Shown: one piece after another, positions 16,426 through 23,757 of the stretch
Layout: every line of letters starts with the position of its first letter
How positions within the stretch are numbered: the first letter of the stretch is position 1
Assembly: GCA_017546845.1 (NCBI GenBank)
Contig: JAFYRS010000178.1
Span: forward strand, 1-35,043
Length of the DNA stretch: 35,043 bases
Source of the DNA: Akkermansia sp.
GTDB lineage: Bacteria; Verrucomicrobiota; Verrucomicrobiia; Verrucomicrobiales; Akkermansiaceae
Direction of reading: 5' to 3'
Program-made: the position numbers and the translations under genes
The notes under the pieces: model-generated
Databases searched by the model: none
The model's input: the letters and a program-made list of their open reading frames with translations, nothing else
What the model was told of the DNA's origin: nothing

Positions 16426-17012
16426 GCCCCGAGCAACTGTATAATGGTCTCCCGGGTGGCCTCATCCCTCACCTCGCGTGCATGAGCCGCGGCATTCAGC
16501 CCTTCCTCATCCACGGCATCGGCATCCGCCCCGGCAGCAAGCAACTGCTTCACGAGCTGCTCAAACCCGGACCATGAGGCCATCATCAGCGGCGTGATTC
16601 CTGATGTTGTACGGGCATCTACCTCAGCCCCATTCTCCAGAAGCAGCGCCATGATGGCCGCCTGGTTATTGCGCACGGCAAAATGCATGGCGGTTTCACC
16701 CTCCTCATTGCGGGCATTCACTTGCGCATTATGCATCAGCAATACTTTGGAAACCTCAAGGTGGCCCTCCGCTGCGGCAGTCATCAGAGCTGTCGTTCCA
16801 TCTGCAGAAACGGCCTCGACACAGGCACCCTGCTCAATCATACGCCGCACGGCCAGGGCATCGCCCACGCGTGTCCATTCAGCCAGCAGGGCGGTTTCCT
16901 CAGGCGCAAGCGTTGCCTGCGTGGGCATGTACGGCGACAACGCCACAGCTGCAATCACGCCCATGGCTGCCACCGTGCCACCCAGAATCGGAATAAATCG
17001 CATCTTTTTCAT
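16422..17012 (-). CDS. Membrane-anchored ankyrin-repeat protein
   Basis: The 196-aa product has an N-terminal hydrophobic segment (about residues 5-27, FIPILGGTVAAMGVIAAVAL) that could be an uncleaved anchor or signal. About four ankyrin repeats follow. The best are DGTTALMTAAAEGHLEVSKV (72-91), EGETAMHFAVRNNQAAIMAL (105-124) and SGITPLMMASWSGFEQLVKQ (138-157), plus a degenerate final unit. The repeats probably face the periplasm and bind a protein partner; none can be named. I start at 17012 (MKKMRF); 17003 is also possible. It begins 2 nt after argD ends, so it is likely expressed from the argD promoter, although no functional link with arginine synthesis is evident. Confidence 0.85.
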   Translation of the reverse strand: MKKMRFIPILGGTVAAMGVIAAVALSPYMPTQATLAPEETALLAEWTRVGDALAVRRMIEQGACVEAVSADGTTALMTAAAEGHLEVSKVLLMHNAQVNARNEEGETAMHFAVRNNQAAIMALLLENGAEVDARTTSGITPLMMASWSGFEQLVKQLLAAGADADAVDEEGLNAAAHAREVRDEATRETIIQLLGA

Positions 17013-17014
17013 GC

Positions 17015-18253
17015 TCAGGAAAGGGAACTGAGGATTTCCTTCAGAATGGCAAGACCTTCCGCCAACACCTCCTCGGGCACATTCAATGCAGGAATCAGGC
17101 GCAGGGTATCCGGGCCAGCAGGGCAAGCCAGCAAGCCTGCTTCCCGGCAGAGATTGTTCACATGGCTGGCAGGGGTCTGCCCCGCGGGCACAGCAAAGGA
17201 ATCCTTGCGCAGCCCCACGCCACGCAGCAAACCAAGACCGCGCACGGTTTCCACACAGGGAAGATTCCAGCCCTCCACGGTGGTCTTAATCTGCTCACCC
17301 AGGCGGGCGGCGCGTTCCACAAGCCCCTGCTCCAGCACTTCTGTCACCACCGCCAGGGCTGTGGCGCAGGCCAGCGGCGTACCACCGAAAGTCGAACCGT
17401 GAGAACCTGGACTCATGATGGAGGAAAGCGGTGTTCCCTCGGCGTCAATGGCACGGTTGCTCACCCAGAAGCAACCAACGGGGAAACCGCCGCCAATGCC
17501 CTTGGCACAGGAAACCAGATCGGGCAGCAGCTCCGGGCAGATGGCTTTCCAGCCCATGGTTGCGCCGCAGCGGCCCACACCACACTGCACCTCGTCAATC
17601 ATGAGCATGAGGTCGTGCTCCCGGCACAGCTGAGCCACCCCGCGCAGGAACTCCGGTGTGGCGGGATTCACGCCACCTTCGCCTTGCACGGCTTCCAGCA
17701 TAATGCCGCAAGTCTGCGGAGAAACAGCACTGCGCAGTGACTCCAGGTCATTGAAATCCACATACTTGAATCCGGTCAGCAAGGGGTCGAACTCCACCTG
17801 CACCTTCTCCTGGCCTGTAGCCGCCAGTGTACCCAGGGTACGGCCGTGGAAACTCTTGTTGAATGTAATCACCTCATACCGGGGCGAACCATCCGCCGCC
17901 GGACGACGATGCCCGAATCGGCGCGCTGTCTTGATGATGCCCTCATTGCCCTCCGCCCCGGAATTGCAGAAAAACACGCGGCCGGGAATGCCGATGAGCT
18001 TCTCCACCACAACCTCTGCCAGTTTAGCCTGGCCGGGGATGCCGTACAGATTCGAACAATGCATCAGCGTGTTTGCCTGTTCAGTGAGAGCCTTCACCAC
18101 TGCCGGATGGCAATGCCCCAGCGAACAAGTGGCAATGCCGGCGCAGAAATCCACATAACGCCGCCCCTCCGTATCATACAGATAAGAACCCTCACCACGC
18201 GCAGCATCCAGCGGAGCGCGCCCATACGTCGGCAATACATACTGTTCGTTCAT
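17015..18253 (-). CDS. argD: Acetylornithine aminotransferase
   Basis: ArgD is a PLP-dependent class III aminotransferase that converts N-acetylglutamate semialdehyde to N-acetylornithine in arginine synthesis; many also act in lysine synthesis. The 412-aa length is typical. Key elements are FFCNSGAEGNEGIIKTAR (94-111; usually SGAEANE), FHGRTLGTLAATGQ (135-148), LMIDEVQCGVGRCG (217-230, with the PLP-ring aspartate) and SCAKGIGGGFPVG with the Schiff-base lysine K251. The ATG at 18253 is preferred over an in-frame TTG at 18292, because a near-perfect promoter ends 10 nt upstream and overlaps the extension. The ankyrin gene follows after 2 nt. Ornithine or succinylornithine transaminase is possible, but ArgD is most likely. 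Confidence 0.9.
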   Translation of the reverse strand: MNEQYVLPTYGRAPLDAARGEGSYLYDTEGRRYVDFCAGIATCSLGHCHPAVVKALTEQANTLMHCSNLYGIPGQAKLAEVVVEKLIGIPGRVFFCNSGAEGNEGIIKTARRFGHRRPAADGSPRYEVITFNKSFHGRTLGTLAATGQEKVQVEFDPLLTGFKYVDFNDLESLRSAVSPQTCGIMLEAVQGEGGVNPATPEFLRGVAQLCREHDLMLMIDEVQCGVGRCGATMGWKAICPELLPDLVSCAKGIGGGFPVGCFWVSNRAIDAEGTPLSSIMSPGSHGSTFGGTPLACATALAVVTEVLEQGLVERAARLGEQIKTTVEGWNLPCVETVRGLGLLRGVGLRKDSFAVPAGQTPASHVNNLCREAGLLACPAGPDTLRLIPALNVPEEVLAEGLAILKEILSSLS

Positions 18254-18263
18254 ATCAGGCACA

Positions 18264-18292
18264 AATCTACACCCGCCGGGCGCGTTTGTCAA
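18264..18292 (-). promoter_or_regulatory. argD promoter giving a near-leaderless mRNA
   Basis: Minus strand: perfect TTGACA (18287-18292), 17-nt spacer, TAGATT (18264-18269). The -10 box ends 10 nt before the ATG, so the leader would be about 3-4 nt. No Shine-Dalgarno sequence is possible in that space. Confidence 0.8.
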
Positions 18293-18325
18293 TCCTTTCG
18301 CGCGCCGCGCATACGTACAAACGGC

Positions 18326-19852
18326 TCACTTCTTCGGCTGCTGGGGTTTGGGGGCCGGGCGCAGCTCCGGCATATAGACTTCGGCCGTCTGTTGAACAGC
18401 TGGCCGGAAGGGTGACATCGGCGTTTTTTCCAGCAGACGCTGCATCAGCAAACGGCCGTAGCGCGCATCTTTGCTCTTGAAAGCCATGGTAGCCTGCAGC
18501 AACTCAGCGCGCACCTGGTTGCGTTCATCCTGCGCGCGGCGTCCCACCTGCCCGAAAGCCTCGATTGCCGCAGGATAATCCTTCAACTCAGCATAATGCC
18601 ATGCCAGCATCTCCTGCAACTGGGGAAAAGCCGGATTCCCCATGCGCTGCTGCACCGCCTGGGTCATTCCCGCGCGATTACCACCGGTGGTAGCCATTAA
18701 CTGGCGCCACTGCACAAACACATTATTAGCCGGGCCAGCATTGCGGGACATGGCCTCAAAGGGACGATACAGGGGATCACCCAGAATGGTTCCTTGCCAG
18801 GAAAGCCAGGGGGTAGCCATCAACCCGGCTTCCGCCACGGTATAGCCTTTCAGCAAACGGTCGTAGAAAATATCCAGACTCAGTGTTCCTGCCAGCAGCG
18901 GCTCGAACACATTACCCGAGGTCACCACGGCGCCGCGCTGCAGCAACGCCCCTGCCCAGGTGTTGGGGCTTTTCACAGAAGTGCCGCTGAATGAATGCAA
19001 ATGCATGGCAACAGCTCCTGGCGCAAAGGAAAAATCTGCATGCTGTTTCGCGTTGAAGGGACCATGCGGATGCTGCGTATACCAGCCGAAGTACACCGTT
19101 GTATCACGCATCAGGGGAAACGCTGGCGGCAGCAGCTTCTTCGATTCTTCATGAAACAGCGGCACACCATGCTCCCGGGCATTCCGGGCTATGTCAGCAA
19201 ACCACTTGTCCCCCTCGGCATACGGGCCACCGTGGTCCACCACGGCCCACCCCCAGAGTCCCCCGCGGCGTTCCACCTCGGCGGGGTACTGAATCATGCG
19301 GCGAATAACCGCGTCATCCGGTGCATCAATGCGGGTAACGGCCAGCACTTGAGGCTTAGCATGCTCCAGCTTGCCGGATTTCTTGAAAAAGGGATTCATC
19401 AGCGGTCCCGGCAGCATATAGTTTGCACCAAGCAGCATGAGCTCTGAATCCACCGATGCGCAGTTCTGCGTCTGCGTGGTTGACTTCTTTCCCGGCTCGG
19501 ATTCCTCTTTGATACGCAGGGGCAGATCCGGCATCAGCACCATGGCCCGCACCGGTTTCAACCCTTTCTCCGGCATCGAGGGCAGATTCCAATCCCTCTG
19601 CTCCGCCTGCAGCAGCAGCGCATAGCGCATTTTCTCATCAAATACCTGGCGGGAAATCGTCTCTCCCTTCAGCCCGGAAAGCCCGAGGCAATTAGCAAAG
19701 GGAATGGCGCGCTTGTTGCAATAGGCGCGTGCGCACTGCTCGCTCCGCAGAGAATCCGCATTGTACACCACCACTACCTGATCCGGCAGCAAGGCACTCG
19801 CCACCGAACACCCAAACAAAAGCGTAAGCAGAAAGCGGAACATGGCAGTCAT
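18326..19852 (-). CDS. Secreted TIGR03790-family protein
   Basis: The 508-aa product carries a signal peptide (MTAMFRFLLTLLFGCSVASA, likely cut after ASA, residues 18-20), so it is exported. The mature start LLPDQVVVVYNADSLRSEQCARAYCNKRAIP matches the opening of TIGR03790, an uncharacterised family I associate with Verrucomicrobiota, Planctomycetota and some Proteobacteria; quoted in parts: VVVVYNADS, then YCNKRAIP. The middle holds VVDHGGPYAEGDKW and a late GDPLYRPFEA motif, also typical of that family. The C-terminal ~110 residues look helical and TPR-like (YAELKDYPAAIEAFGQVGR). Function is unknown. It starts 4 nt after ffh ends, so both are probably on the ffh transcript; an export substrate coupled to the SRP GTPase is curious but may be chance. 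Confidence 0.8.
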   Translation of the reverse strand: MTAMFRFLLTLLFGCSVASALLPDQVVVVYNADSLRSEQCARAYCNKRAIPFANCLGLSGLKGETISRQVFDEKMRYALLLQAEQRDWNLPSMPEKGLKPVRAMVLMPDLPLRIKEESEPGKKSTTQTQNCASVDSELMLLGANYMLPGPLMNPFFKKSGKLEHAKPQVLAVTRIDAPDDAVIRRMIQYPAEVERRGGLWGWAVVDHGGPYAEGDKWFADIARNAREHGVPLFHEESKKLLPPAFPLMRDTTVYFGWYTQHPHGPFNAKQHADFSFAPGAVAMHLHSFSGTSVKSPNTWAGALLQRGAVVTSGNVFEPLLAGTLSLDIFYDRLLKGYTVAEAGLMATPWLSWQGTILGDPLYRPFEAMSRNAGPANNVFVQWRQLMATTGGNRAGMTQAVQQRMGNPAFPQLQEMLAWHYAELKDYPAAIEAFGQVGRRAQDERNQVRAELLQATMAFKSKDARYGRLLMQRLLEKTPMSPFRPAVQQTAEVYMPELRPAPKPQQPKK

Positions 19853-19856
19853 TTTT

Positions 19857-21386
19857 TCAGCGTCTACGGAAAAGGCCGCTGAATGCGCCAATACCCTTGG
19901 GCATCTTCGGCTTGGCACCGCCACCACCCATCAGGGCAGAGAGGTCAGGCATCTGGCTCATATCGGGCATGCCGCCCTGCCCCATGAGCGAGCCCATATC
20001 AGGCATACCGCCGCCCTGTCCCTTCATCATGGCGCTCATGTCAGGCATGCCACCCTTGGCCCCCTTCATGAGATTCTTCATCATGCCGCCCATCTTGCCC
20101 TTGCCGCCCATCATCTCCTTCATTTCCTTGAAGTTCTTGATAAAGCGGTTCACCTCAATCTCCGACACACCGGAGCCCTTGGCAATACGGCGGCGGCGGC
20201 TCGGAATGAGCAGCTTGTAGTTGGCTCGCTCTGCCGGGGTCATGGAAAGCACGATGGCCTCCATACGCTTCATGCGCTTCGGGTCCATCGCGCCCTCCGG
20301 CAGCTGCTTCTTAATCTTGCTGAAGCCAGGCAGCAGGCCCAGCAGCCCCTCCAGCGGGCCAAGGCTCTGCATCATCTTCATCTGGCTCAGGAAATCATTG
20401 AAATTGAACTCACCGCTCATCATGCGGGTCATGGAGTTCATGGCCGATTCCTGGTCAATCTTCTCGGCAGCTTTTTCCACCAGGCCCACGATATCGCCCA
20501 TGCCCAGAATGCGGTCGGCCATGCGCTGCGGCACAAACGGGCCGAACATATCGAGCTTCTCGCCCTCGCCCATGTACTTGATGGGCTTGCCGGTGATAGC
20601 ACGCATGGACAGGGCCGCGCCACCGCGGGCATCGCCATCCAGCTTGGTAAGGATGATACCCGTAAGCCCCACCGCCTGGTCGAACGCCTGCGCCACACGC
20701 ACGGCCTGCTGGCCGGTAGCGGCATCGGCCACCAGCAGGGATTCCTGGGCATTCAGGAACTTAGCCAGCTTCTTCAGCTCGGCCACCAGCTCCTCGTCCA
20801 CCTCCTGGCGGCCGGCGGTATCAAAGATAATCACATCGTGTTCCTGGCCTGCCGCCCACTTAAGGGCATCCTTTGCCACACGGATGACATCCTTTTCCGT
20901 AGCAGAAGGCGTGTACACAGGCACTTCAATCTGCCCCGCCAGCGTGGCCAGCTGGTCAATTGCAGCGGGGCGAATCAGGTCGCAGGCCACCAGAAGGGGC
21001 TTGCGGCCCTCCATCTTCAGGCGGCGTGCCAGCTTGGCACTCGTGGTGGTCTTACCGGCACCATTCAGACCCACCACCAGAATACGGGCGGGGGCGGGTT
21101 CCAGCTGCAGCGGCGCGGCATCTCCACCCAGCAGTTCGGCCAGCTGGTCGCGGAAAATCTTGACAATCTGTTCACCCGGCTTCACCGACTTGAGCACCTT
21201 CTCACCCATGGCCTCTTCCTTCACGTGCGCAATGAACTCACGCGCCACGCTGTATTCCACATCAGCATCCAGTAGCGCCATGCGCACATCGCGCAGGGCA
21301 TCCTTGATATTGGACTCAGTTATCTTACTGAGCCCGCGCATTTTGCGGAAAGCGTCATCGAGCTTGTCGGAAAGGAGGGAAAACAT
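19857..21386 (-). CDS. ffh: Signal recognition particle GTPase Ffh (SRP54)
   Basis: Ffh binds 4.5S RNA and emerging signal sequences and delivers ribosomes to the membrane through FtsY. The 509-aa product has the N domain (1-90), and the G domain with G1 GLNGAGKTTT (106-115; usually GLQGSGKTTT), CDLIRPAAIDQL (135-146), DTAGRQ and TKLDGDARGGA. The methionine-rich M domain contains the RNA-binding IPSRRRRIAKGSG segment. The tail after about residue 435 is unusual: a Gly/Met-rich stretch with three GGMPDM units and a basic end. The start at 21386 is set by an upstream promoter that leaves only 6 nt between the -10 box and the ATG. TIGR03790 follows closely. The identification is firm. Confidence 0.95.
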   Translation of the reverse strand: MFSLLSDKLDDAFRKMRGLSKITESNIKDALRDVRMALLDADVEYSVAREFIAHVKEEAMGEKVLKSVKPGEQIVKIFRDQLAELLGGDAAPLQLEPAPARILVVGLNGAGKTTTSAKLARRLKMEGRKPLLVACDLIRPAAIDQLATLAGQIEVPVYTPSATEKDVIRVAKDALKWAAGQEHDVIIFDTAGRQEVDEELVAELKKLAKFLNAQESLLVADAATGQQAVRVAQAFDQAVGLTGIILTKLDGDARGGAALSMRAITGKPIKYMGEGEKLDMFGPFVPQRMADRILGMGDIVGLVEKAAEKIDQESAMNSMTRMMSGEFNFNDFLSQMKMMQSLGPLEGLLGLLPGFSKIKKQLPEGAMDPKRMKRMEAIVLSMTPAERANYKLLIPSRRRRIAKGSGVSEIEVNRFIKNFKEMKEMMGGKGKMGGMMKNLMKGAKGGMPDMSAMMKGQGGGMPDMGSLMGQGGMPDMSQMPDLSALMGGGGAKPKMPKGIGAFSGLFRRR

Positions 21387-21392
21387 GCCTGC

Positions 21393-21421
21393 GGTATAGC
21401 AGAATACGCGCGTAGTGTCAA
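21393..21421 (-). promoter_or_regulatory. ffh promoter predicting a leaderless mRNA
   Basis: Minus strand: perfect TTGACA (21416-21421), 17-nt spacer, TATACC (21393-21398). Only 6 nt separate the -10 box from the ATG, so transcription starting 7 nt downstream would begin at the A of the start codon. Confidence 0.78.
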
Positions 21422-21447
21422 GCTACCACGCCGTCAGCACAGGGGAT

Positions 21448-21852
21448 TTAGCGCAATACTCCCGCCAGATGCGGCAGGATGTCCACATCTGCCGGAAGCC
21501 AGGGGACACTGTGCAGCGCGGCGGCACCCAGCCAGCGGGCCTCTGTGTGCTCGTGCAGCTGCAGCTCTCCGCCCGCAATACGGCACAGGAAGCACTGCAT
21601 GCTCAGGTGAAAGGCCGGGTAATCCCACTCCACCGTGTGCAGTAAATCCCCCACCTGCACCTGTAGTCCCAGTTCCTCCGCAATTTCGCGCACCACTGCG
21701 GCCTGCGGGGTTTCCCCCGGCTCAATCTTGCCACCAGGGAACTCCCAGCCGCCGCCGTGCTTGCGCTCCGGGCATTTTACAGCCAGCACCTGCCCCGCCT
21801 CATTCAGGATGAGGGCAGCCACCACTTCCACGACTCTGGACACCGGGTTCAC
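21448..21852 (-). CDS. MutT-like Nudix hydrolase (8-oxo-dGTP diphosphatase type)
   Basis: This small Nudix enzyme probably cleaves oxidised or damaged nucleoside triphosphates. The 134-aa product begins VVEVVAALILNEAG (7-20) and has FPGGKIEPGE (38-47) with a perfect Nudix box, G41-x5-E47-x7-R55-E-I-A-E-E-L-G-L63. The length and the WEFPGGKIEPGE context are those of MutT/CTP pyrophosphohydrolases. I choose the GTG at 21852, because a promoter at 21860-21888 ends 7 nt upstream. The reading frame stays open far upstream, but those codons overlap the promoter and then run antisense to the PpiD-like gene. An ATG at 21957 is less likely. It is a single gene, transcribed away from the PpiD-like gene. 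Confidence 0.87.
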   Translation of the reverse strand: MNPVSRVVEVVAALILNEAGQVLAVKCPERKHGGGWEFPGGKIEPGETPQAAVVREIAEELGLQVQVGDLLHTVEWDYPAFHLSMQCFLCRIAGGELQLHEHTEARWLGAAALHSVPWLPADVDILPHLAGVLR

Positions 21853-21859
21853 GCGCGGG

Positions 21860-21888
21860 ATGATAGCATAACCGGAAGCCGGATGCAA
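21860..21888 (-). promoter_or_regulatory. Promoter of the MutT-like gene, predicting a leaderless GTG mRNA
   Basis: Minus strand: TTGCAT (21883-21888), 17-nt spacer, TATCAT (21860-21865). Seven nt separate the -10 box from the GTG, so the transcript should start at or one base before the start codon. Confidence 0.72.
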
Positions 21889-21921
21889 ACCGATACTGAC
21901 ACAGCGGGGCGCTTTTCTAGC

Positions 21922-21949
21922 TTGCAACGCCGGGGGAAAAGCGTAGAAT
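21922..21949 (+). promoter_or_regulatory. Possible promoter of the PpiD-like gene
   Basis: TTGCAA (21922-21927), 16-nt spacer, TAGAAT (21944-21949). The -10 box ends 23 nt before the ATG, giving a leader of about 17 nt with no Shine-Dalgarno sequence. Confidence 0.52.
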
Positions 21950-21972
21950 AGCCGCATTAGCACGAATTTACC

Positions 21973-23736
21973 ATGAGCGCACTCGAATTCATCCGCAAAA
22001 ACTCGCTTCTCGTACTCATCGTGGTGGCCGGCGTTGGTCTGGGCCTGCTGATGATGGACTACGGTGACCGCGGCAACATGTTTGTCAAGGACTACTACAT
22101 CCAGGTGAACGGCACCGGGTATTCCTACCCTGAAACAGCCAATCTGGGCGAAACCGGGCAGAGCTACGTGCAGACCCTGCACAACAACACCAGCAGCAAA
22201 CTTCGCGCCATGTTCGACAAGAACGAGAACGAGGAGCTGGACGATACCGAGATGGCAGTCCTGCAGGCCTGGACAACCGAGCACCCGGAATATGATGCCT
22301 TCCTCCAGTTCCTGAGCGGCATCTACCAGAGCTGGAGCTACGGCTTTGCAGATGATGGTGCGGTGAACGTGGCCGTGAACCGCGCGGTGATTCAGGAACA
22401 GGCCCGCGAACTGGGCATTTCCCCCTCCAAGGAACAGGTGGACACCTACCTGCAGGCCATGCCCGTGTTCAAGAAAGCTGACGGCAGCTTCGACCAGGAG
22501 CTCTACCAGCGCATGACCGGTTTCCGCAACGGCGCCGCCAACAACCAGCAGGAAAAAGCATTCCGCAGCGTGATTGCCGACATGATGGTGTGGGAGGCTG
22601 TGGGCAACCTCATGACGGAAGGCTTGCAGCTCCAGAACAAGAGCACCAGCGACCTGGTGGATGTGATGAACCAGCAGATGCGCGGCAAGACCGCCTGGCT
22701 GGCCAAGGACCGCCTGCCCGCCCCTGCCGATGCCACGGATGAAGAGTTGAAGGCATACTGGGAGCAGCACAAGGACAACTACAAGAGCACCGAGCGCCGC
22801 ATTGTTTCCGTGTACACCCTCACCCCGGCTGAAGGTTCCAGCATGGAAGGCCTCATGGCCGCGGCAGACATCCTCATGCAGGAGCTCTCCCAGGCCAATG
22901 GCAAGGGTTTTGACCAGAAGCTTGCCGCCGCTGCTGAAAATCCGGAGAACGAAGCCTTTACCTACCTGAATGCCGAGGGCAAGAGCCACACGACCTTTGC
23001 GCTCTGCACCCTGGCTGATGCTCCCGAGGCCATGCGCACCCAGGTGGAGCACAACGGCAACACCACCACCCTGGCAGAAATCGCCTTCAACGAGGTGGAC
23101 ACCGCCCCCACAGTGGCAGAATTCGAGGCTGCCAAGGCCGCCGGCACAGACGACGAGCTGCCCAGCATCCGCCAGGTGCGTGGCTATTTCCCCACCAGCG
23201 AAGGCAAGCTTGCCTTCATCCGCGTAGAGGCCATTGAAGAGCCCAGCGTGCTGGATTTTGAAGCAGCCAAGGCAGACGCTGCCGCAGACCTGCAGGCAGA
23301 GCGCGTGTCCAACGCCCTGGCCGATGCCTCCAACAAGCTGTACGATGACATGACCAAGGCCTGCGAAGAAGGCGGGCTCGATGCCGCCTTTGCCAAGGCT
23401 GCCGAACACGGCGCCATCGTGGAAGACTTCGGCCCGGTGGGCCTGGGTATTTCCCACAAGGGGCTGCCCATGGGGCTTGAAGTCCAGGCTCTCATCAGCG
23501 TGCCCAGCGGCAAACTTGCCCCCATGGTGACGCTCAATGGCGGCACCCGCATCTCCGGCGTAACCGGCCGCACTGTGGAAACCAGCGCCCAGTACACAGC
23601 CATGAAGTCTTTCATGCACATTCCGGCCCAGAACGCCCGTCTGCGCGGCAATGTGCTGCTCGACTGGCTGCACGATGCCTACACCCGCTACAACGTGAAG
23701 CTCTCCGAACACATCAAGCTTAACAACCAACAGTAA
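21973..23736 (+). CDS. Membrane-anchored PpiD/SurA-N-like periplasmic folding factor
   Basis: The 587-aa product has a single N-terminal membrane anchor (about 11-28, SLLVLIVVAGVGLGLLMM) preceded by a short positive segment, the layout of PpiD. Residues about 110-260 resemble the SurA/PpiD chaperone domain: VNVAVNRAVIQEQARELGIS, then a VDTYLQAMPVFKKADGSFDQ segment matching the GI...(V)...I...P.F...G.FD pattern, and YWEQHKDNYKSTERRIVSVY (about 258-277), where PpiD has the strand before its PPIase domain. The parvulin catalytic motif is not obvious, so enzymatic isomerase activity is doubtful. The protein probably aids folding of exported proteins. It is followed after 21 nt by the POT transporter gene. 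Family-level call is moderate to good. Confidence 0.75.
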   Translation: MSALEFIRKNSLLVLIVVAGVGLGLLMMDYGDRGNMFVKDYYIQVNGTGYSYPETANLGETGQSYVQTLHNNTSSKLRAMFDKNENEELDDTEMAVLQAWTTEHPEYDAFLQFLSGIYQSWSYGFADDGAVNVAVNRAVIQEQARELGISPSKEQVDTYLQAMPVFKKADGSFDQELYQRMTGFRNGAANNQQEKAFRSVIADMMVWEAVGNLMTEGLQLQNKSTSDLVDVMNQQMRGKTAWLAKDRLPAPADATDEELKAYWEQHKDNYKSTERRIVSVYTLTPAEGSSMEGLMAAADILMQELSQANGKGFDQKLAAAAENPENEAFTYLNAEGKSHTTFALCTLADAPEAMRTQVEHNGNTTTLAEIAFNEVDTAPTVAEFEAAKAAGTDDELPSIRQVRGYFPTSEGKLAFIRVEAIEEPSVLDFEAAKADAAADLQAERVSNALADASNKLYDDMTKACEEGGLDAAFAKAAEHGAIVEDFGPVGLGISHKGLPMGLEVQALISVPSGKLAPMVTLNGGTRISGVTGRTVETSAQYTAMKSFMHIPAQNARLRGNVLLDWLHDAYTRYNVKLSEHIKLNNQQ

Positions 23737-23757
23737 ACCAGGAACACACGATTCGTC

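Noticed and set aside
19842-21399. Two long plus-strand open frames (477 and 392 codons)
   Set aside because: Both are antisense to ffh, which carries all SRP GTPase motifs.
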